From: Channa striata | Lineage: Eukaryota > Chordata > Actinopteri > Anabantiformes > Channidae | NCBI GenBank assembly: GCA_033026295.1 | Contig: CM065189.1 | Location: 62,001-126,000 of the forward strand | Direction: 5' to 3' | DNA length: 64,000 nucleotides | Shown here: positions 58,440 through 64,000 of the stretch, piece by piece | How the letters are laid out: the number at the start of each line of letters is the position of its first letter | Numbering within the stretch: the stretch's first letter is position 1 | Program-made: the position numbers and the translations under genes | The notes under the pieces: generated by a model | Told to the model about the DNA's origin: nothing | The model's database searches: none | Seen by the model: the letters and a program-made list of their open reading frames with translations, nothing else

Positions 58440-58985
58440 TCTGTTTTATCACTGTTCAATTTAAGGAAGTGTAAGTTGAACCAGAATTTTTTTCAGATAA
58501 GCAGTTGATAAGAGACGACGGTGGGACTGTGAAATTTGGTTTGTCAGATAGGTAGAGCTGGGTGTCATAAGCGAAGCAGTCATAGTGTATACTGATTTTG
58601 TGAAAAATATTGCCAAGAGCAAGAAGGTAGGTGGTGAAGAGAAGGGGCCCCAGGACAGAACCCTGCTGCACACCAGTAGAAACAGGGAAGGCTGGGAACT
58701 AAAGGATTTGAGATGGACAAACTGAGTGTGGCCCGAGAGATACAAGTGGAACAAGTCTAGGATGTGTGAGTGATGCCAATGGAGGGAAGTCGATTGAGGA
58801 GAATTGTGTGGGAGATTGTGTCAAAGGCCGCACTTAGACCAAGAAGGATAAGGATTGAGAGTAGACCGAGTCAGCTGCTTTGAGGAGATCATTGGTGCAT
58901 TTCATAAGTGCAGTTTCTGTACTGTGGTGAAAACTGGACTGTTCATAGGTTCATAGAGGGAATGGGAATAGATGGGGCAGAGGAT
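58440..58985 (-). mobile_element. LINE RT fragment (L2-like)
   Basis: On the minus strand, in two frames: HHSTETALMKCTNDLL near 58900, LFHLYLSGHTQFVHLKSF, QQGSVLGPLLFTTYLLALGN, then YDCFAYDTQLYLSDKPN (YADD equivalent decayed to AYD). Frameshifted and inactive. Confidence 0.8.
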
Positions 58986-59097
58986 ATTGTTTAATATAAA
59001 CGATTATTATACTGAGCTACAACTTCATCAGGGTTGGGTAGATGGTCTGGAATAGGAATATTGTCAATGCAAGAAGAGAGGGTGTTGACATTAATAC

Positions 59098-59262
59098 CGA
59101 TAGGTTGGTAGGACCAGTAGCTGCGCACTGGAAGACACACGGCGCCAAATCCAGAGATACCTGAGGACAGGGAGCGAAAGAGGGAGACAGAGAGGGAGAA
59201 AAGACGACTACGGGACAAGGAAGACGCAGAGTTAATGTCATACAGTGGTGACATATAACAAA
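59098..59262 (-). mobile_element. L2-like LINE 3' UTR fragment
   Basis: aggttggtaggaccagtagc and the stretch to 59255 mirror the 3' UTR at 38790-38930 in reverse. Confidence 0.75.
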
Positions 59263-59264
59263 AC

Positions 59265-60030
59265 TATATATAGGCAAAACTAATGAAAAATCCATGAAAC
59301 ATTTATTTCTGTTGAGCTCAGACAAAGACACGTATCGTTCCACTGGATGTGAATATTTGTCTTGAGGCTCAAATACAAACTGACAAACACATGAAACACT
59401 GCAAACATCCACCTGAGCTGGACAGGAAGTCAGAGAATCAATGCACATCTACAAACATCAGGATTATAAGTAGCATCATCATCCTCATAACGCAGTGACA
59501 GTTACTGGCAGCAGTAACTGCTGCAAATGCCAATAAGTTAATGTTGTTTCTGCTGGTGTGGTTTTATTAATATATGCAGACACGGCACAAATTACACGGC
59601 ATATGACTACCAAAGAGCACCACCATTCACCATGTATCACTGAGTGTTCCAGTCATAAAATCGAAATGTCTAATAAAAATATACATTTTCAGACAGAAAA
59701 AGTCTGTTTAACACAATTTAAATCCACTCAAAGTCCGAGAACAAAAAAACAAACTATCATAATGCTGCATTTTAACCATCAACAACACAACGAAAATAGA
59801 CTTTATCATGTGATTACGTTAACAAACGGTGAAAATCATGTTCACACTCTGCATTTACAATAAATGAAGCAAATAAGTTCCCTTGAATCCTGGTATTAAG
59901 CAGAACTGAATTAATTTCCACAAAATGTAGCTGATGCCACTGATTACTTAAGAACAAAGGACGATTATTTATCAATTTAAATCAAAACTGTATTTAAACC
60001 TTCAGTAATTTTTGGTGTTTGGTTTACTCA
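59265..60030. other. Intergenic, no gene recognised
   Basis: Open frame at 59558-59863 has no recognisable domain. AT-rich. Confidence 0.5.
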
Positions 60031-60033
60031 CCG

Positions 60034-60385
60034 TATTCACAGGTCACACAGAGACGCACAGGAACCAGATGACCAGACTCCAAGACCAGCAAACGGGTTT
60101 AGCGAATCCACGTTCACTATTGAAGGTGTGGAGGTGGATCAGTTCGTCAGAGGAGATTCTGTAGAAGGACAGAGTCCCAGCAGGACAGTCCACACACAGG
60201 AGGAGGAGGAGGGATGAAGGTCTTTCTGTTCTGATGCGTCCAGGACTGATTGTCCAGCCCAAACTCACAGTCCTTCCTGTCTCCTGTCCTACTGAAGCGT
60301 CAACACATTTCCTCCACTCCAGCTCCCAGTAACAGCGACCAGTCAGACCATTATGGCACATCAGCTGGAAGCTTTGGTCCAATCC
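60034..60385 (-). pseudogene. Broken SPRY (B30.2) exon, copy B
   Basis: Encodes QSFQLMCHNGLTGRCYWELEW, GRTVSLGWTISPG, DCPAGTLSFYRISSDELIHL, HTFN, then changes frame near 60120 before a remnant of the closing strand (LNPFAGLGVWSSG). The PRY half is absent. An acceptor (tttctaatag) lies just above 60385 and a donor-like GTGAGTAAAC at about 60033. It keeps the block deleted in copy A, so the two copies are independently damaged. Confidence 0.75.
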
Positions 60386-61843
60386 TATTAGAAATCAGAG
60401 CATAACAAATGTTCGAGATTCGACTCTGATATTAGGATAAATTAATTCATCCATATCTACAACAGCAAAGTCCCACATGGACTCAGTGGTTTGTCCTTAA
60501 TCCAAATGTCTGGATGAAGACTGTGTCCCAGGGACGGACTGGGGACACGTCCGCTCTCCTGATACACCTGGTCCCTGTGTGACTGTGACCGTCTGTCCTT
60601 CTGAAAAGCGGCTGGGACAGTTTTTATGAATCCACAAACAAAATGGTGAAGCCACATTTGGTGGATGTGAAAGATTTAAACAAGTAAATTTCCCTGTGAT
60701 ACAAACTCCTTTCTTTCACTAACGTGTGTGTTTAATAGTTGTAAGTGGTGGAGGTCACACGGTTCTACACTCAGCCCAGCTTCATATGTGACTCTGCACC
60801 GTGAATAATCCTGTGCAGTCAGAATAATATTCACAGGCAAATATTAGGGTCAAATATAGTCAAGTTTATGTCGACCGGAGAAAGATCATCTTTGCTGTTC
60901 CGGCAGGACGTGGACAAGACGACACACGATCACGTCATCAGGCCGTCAAAGGACGTCTGTGTGTCACGTGACAGGCCCGACATTACGTTTCATTAGCAGA
61001 ACTCCGTGGAACCGGACGGATGGAGGAGATCTTCAAATGTGCAGAGCTGCAGACACGTTCACTAAAGTCCGAGAGACGACGCCGAGCAACAGTCACGTCC
61101 TCACATACAGTCAGTGTGTCCCTGTTTGTAGCTGTACTTCATGTCCAAGGTCCGATCAGCTACATGGGACGTTTCTATTAGTTCAGCCTGTCAGAACGTT
61201 TGTGCCAGACGTCCTCAGATCTGCTCTTTCATTAATATCAGCACGTAGAACAAAAGTACAAGTGTCCAGTATAATAAAATCTGCCTGGTGGGGATCAGGC
61301 CGATCAGGCCGTGGCAGCTGGTCCAAAAAGCCCAAATGAATCGTGTTACTGTGGCAGGTGCTGCTGAATTCACATCAGCTCCCAGAGACTTTGGACCTTC
61401 ATCTGTGGAGGAAACAGTGACACCAGATCATCGATCAGCATGAAACCTTGATGCAAAGGAGCAAACAGTCCTTACTTAGATGTAACTGAAGGTCTGAGAC
61501 CAGAACTGAGGATCAATATCACGACTAAATGAGCGATTCTGCTCTTTCAGCACCGCAGGGACACAAAGAGAGCAGGAGCTCCCCACTCATTTGGGTTTTC
61601 ACACACGATCCCTTTGTTTTCCTGACACAAGGAGACAATTCTCGAAGACGCCGGCGTCCACGGCTGGTCTGGGCTCCTACGGAGCAGCAGACGGACTGAA
61701 AGCTGATGATGCTGGAGTCACAGAGAACAAACAGGAGACAGAAGCAGAAATGTCGGTCGGTCGTCAGCAGTGGGAGAACATTTGTGTTGGGCTCCGAAAA
61801 CAGCAGCTTCCCACATGTGGAGAGAAAAGTGACGTTCAGTCGG
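60168..61843 (-). repeat. Inverted segmental duplication, copy B
   Basis: Reverse complement of 12604-14732 with high visible identity. Its breakpoints lie about where the sequences diverge near cacatgtggagagaaaagtg (about 61835) and gaaggacagagtcccagcag (about 60168). Apart from the SPRY fragment I do not recognise a gene inside. Confidence 0.8.
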
Positions 61844-61849
61844 ACACTC

Positions 61850-63120
61850 GGAGGCTTGGACACAAACTCTGAGCTCAGGACTCAGACTGGAACCACGTCA
61901 GAACTGGTTTGTGACAAGAAGCCGAGGACAGACACGTGTTTTCAGCAGGACTTTAAACATGTTGGAGGTGAAATGATGTTCAGAGGATTAAAAAGTGGAA
62001 ACTGACATTTGTTGTGTTGCCTCGTGTGGTCGTTTCTCCACGACGTCTGTTCCTGCTGCACATCGGCTCATGTTGAACCAGACTTTGTGGAAAAGCTGAA
62101 GTGACTTTCCTGGTTCCTTTGACACTAGCTCGGCCTCTCGCTCGTCCACACGAGCTTTTGCTTCTGCTGAGGCCGTTTTCACCAAAGTCAAACCTGTTTG
62201 TGTCAGAACGTTCTTGGTCGTCTCTCACTCGCTTCCTCTGCAGGCAGGAGATGGCTGATCTCTGCATGTGGAACCGGCACGACGCTTCTTTCCTCACTGC
62301 AGCATGAAGAAAACACTGGAACCCAAACAGAAGAACATTTCATCAAACTTCTCTGATCAATAACTAAGAACAACTCAGAAGCTTCACACTGTTATTTACA
62401 GCTCACCTCTTTGGAGCAGAGGCTCAAAAAAGTCCAGATAAATGCTGCAGTCGCATTTTTACCTACAATTACATAACAGGAGAAGATACGACTTTATTGA
62501 TCCACAGTGGGGAAATTCTTGTGATTCAGCAGCAACAGAACAAAAAGAACAATATTAACTGAGCAAAGAGTTTATTCAAAGATAAAGAATAAAGAATCTC
62601 ATCTTCTGCATATGTAACAGTGGAAATAAAACAGGTGAATATTGTGTTTGTAGTCACAGTACAAACAAACATGTTGACGTGTTTGTAATAATTCTAAAAA
62701 TAGAGAAAATGTTGGACTTTGGTTGGAGGAAAATATTTGTGAATTGCAGAATTAGATTCAGAGATTCAGAAAAAGTTTCACCTTCAAATGAGGCTTTTTG
62801 CAGATAAAATCAAATCGAATTAAAGCAACAAGCTCAAAGAGTCAGAGAAACATCTTCAAATATTTGACCATCACAGAAAAGTTCAAGTCCAATTGTCCTT
62901 TGACTGTGGAACAGATATTTATCATGGACCTGAAGCTCAAACATCCACAACGACAAACAACGACTCTACAAACGGATTAAAACATGAATTATGAGTAAAT
63001 GATCAGTTGGTCATTTAAAAGTGTTTCTGAAAACGTGTGAGTGAGTGACAGAGACAGACATGTACAGACTGAACCACGTGTCCAACACAGACACACTGTC
63101 TCTGACAGGACCAGGTTCAA
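61850..63120. other. Unassigned stretch downstream of the right NLR gene
   Basis: Minus-strand open frames at 61980-62297 are charged (KTASAEAKARVDEREAELV) but match nothing I recognise. At about 62487-62515 gactttattgatccacagtg and ggggaaattc repeat, in reverse, the tail motif seen at 15342. No gene is claimed. Confidence 0.4.
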
Positions 63121-63124
63121 CACA

Positions 63125-64000
63125 CTATTCTGGACACAGAGACACTGAGGAACCAAAGGAGCCAGACCAGAACCCAAACCCAGGATACAGAGCTTCAGTG
63201 AATGTGGTGTTGAAGGTGTGAAGGTGGATCAGTTTGTCAGAGGACACACTGTAGAAGGACAGAATCCCAGCAGGACAGTCCACATACACTGCAAGTCTGC
63301 TAGAGACAGAGGGGAAGGGGAAGATGGAGTAGACTCCTCCCCTGTTATTGTGATAAACAGAGTAGAAACGCCCATCATCATAATCAAAGCAGCTCAGACT
63401 CCAGGACTGATCGTTCTCTCCAAACCTACAGTCGTCACTCTTTCCTTTCCTGTTGATTCCTCTGTAACTCACTGATATGACGACTTCTCCGTCCCTTTCA
63501 ACCTCCCAGTAACAGCGACCAGTCAGACCAACACTACACAGCAGCTGATAACAATCAAATCTGTCCTGATGATCAGGATACGACTGATCCTCCTTCACAC
63601 GTGTCACCTTCCTGTTGTTGTCAGACAGTCGTAGTTTCCTGTTCACCGTGTTTGTGTCGATTGTGAGCTGACAGAAATCTGATGGAGAGAACAAGACACA
63701 AACAGCTGCAGTTATGAATCCATCATCTGTTCATTTATTGACACTTTGAAGATGGTTGAATCTCATTAAAAACACACTTACACTTCCTCAGACCTGGTGT
63801 CAACCATCGTTCTCCACCAGGCTCCACCCTGAAAGGAGGAGGGGGGTCAGAGCAGCACATTCTCTGTCAGCATGGACACATGGACATGACATAATACAGG
63901 ATATTATATGTGTCTGCAGCAGGTCTGTCCATACCTGAGAGTGTCCAGTCTCCAGTGTGGATCCTCGAGTCCAGCTGACAGCAGCTTCACTCCTGAGTCT
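63125..64000 (-). CDS. 3' end of an NLR gene: last LRR, linker and PRY-SPRY (B30.2), extends past right edge
   Basis: Three exons on the minus strand: >64000-63935 (DSGVKLLSAGLEDPHWRLDT, final LRR, donor GTATGG); 63828-63782 (47 bp, VEPGGERWLTPGLRK); and 63678-63125 (PRY-SPRY). Phases agree (AAG T + AT = K Y, then FCQLTIDTNTVNRKLRLSDN). The domain has PRY VNRKLRLSDNNRKVTRV, SPRY blocks GLTGRCYWEVE, VSYRGINRKG, DQSWSLSCFD, VYVDCPAGILSFYSVSSDKL, HLHTFNTTFTEALYPGFGFW and SVSLCPE then stop. It is complete and undamaged. B30.2 is the usual C-terminal, presumably ligand-recognising, module of fish NLR-C proteins. The NACHT part lies to the right of the window. Confidence 0.9.

Noticed and set aside
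61980..62297. Charged minus-strand frames resembling a coiled coil
   Set aside because: Two overlapping frames are equally open and neither matches a family. Not enough to call a gene.

Overview
The window is vertebrate genomic DNA, almost certainly from a teleost fish. The grounds are the gene families present: FISNA-NACHT NLR genes with 174-bp LRR exons and B30.2 (PRY-SPRY) ends, fish-type trace-amine-associated receptors (TAARs), and a dense mix of teleost-type LINEs (L2-like with an esterase ORF1, RTE, L1/Tx1-like), a tRNA-derived SINE and a hAT-like element. Genes are intron-rich and there are no operons. One 100-N assembly gap lies at 35077-35176. All exon boundaries are read by eye from splice signals and reading phase.

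Layout. (1) 1-7 kb: the 5' part of an apparently intact NLRC3-like NLR gene on the minus strand, with N-terminal exons, a FISNA-NACHT exon and three near-identical LRR exons, running off the left edge. Upstream (6.5-6.9 kb) are interferon-type and CRE-type motifs. (2) 7.6-15 kb: a stray NACHT scrap, a decayed L1/Tx1-like LINE, and an NLR relic on the plus strand that keeps N-terminal exons and a broken SPRY exon but no NACHT or LRR part. (3) 15.8-24.1 kb: a plus-strand roundabout receptor gene, best matching robo4, with stops, frameshifts and deletions, so a pseudogene or a very poor assembly. (4) 25-28.4 kb: an L2-like LINE on the minus strand. (5) 28.6-31.2 kb: exons of a poorly characterised minus-strand gene. 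(6) 31.8-42 kb: transposon territory, including an RTE LINE nested inside an L2 copy with an 11-bp target-site duplication, a SINE, and a hAT-like non-autonomous element with a near-matching 8-bp duplication. (7) 43-56.2 kb: three tandem minus-strand TAAR genes, each two exons and each damaged, separated by LINE debris and, at 53.1 kb, a tRNA-Ser-like gene. (8) 56.4-57.4 kb: a remarkable stretch with 25 copies of the palindrome ACTAGT in 960 bp. (9) 57.4-64 kb: LINE debris, an inverted duplicate of the 12.6-14.7 kb segment carrying a second broken SPRY exon, and the 3' end (last LRR plus PRY-SPRY) of another NLR gene entering from the right edge on the minus strand.

Taken together this is an immune and chemosensory birth-and-death cluster: NLR pieces on both strands, TAAR copies decaying in tandem, and a robo4-like pseudogene embedded in repeats. 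The strongest unexplained signal is the ACTAGT array. The most testable gene-level oddity is a non-canonical GC-AG intron shared by the TAAR copies.
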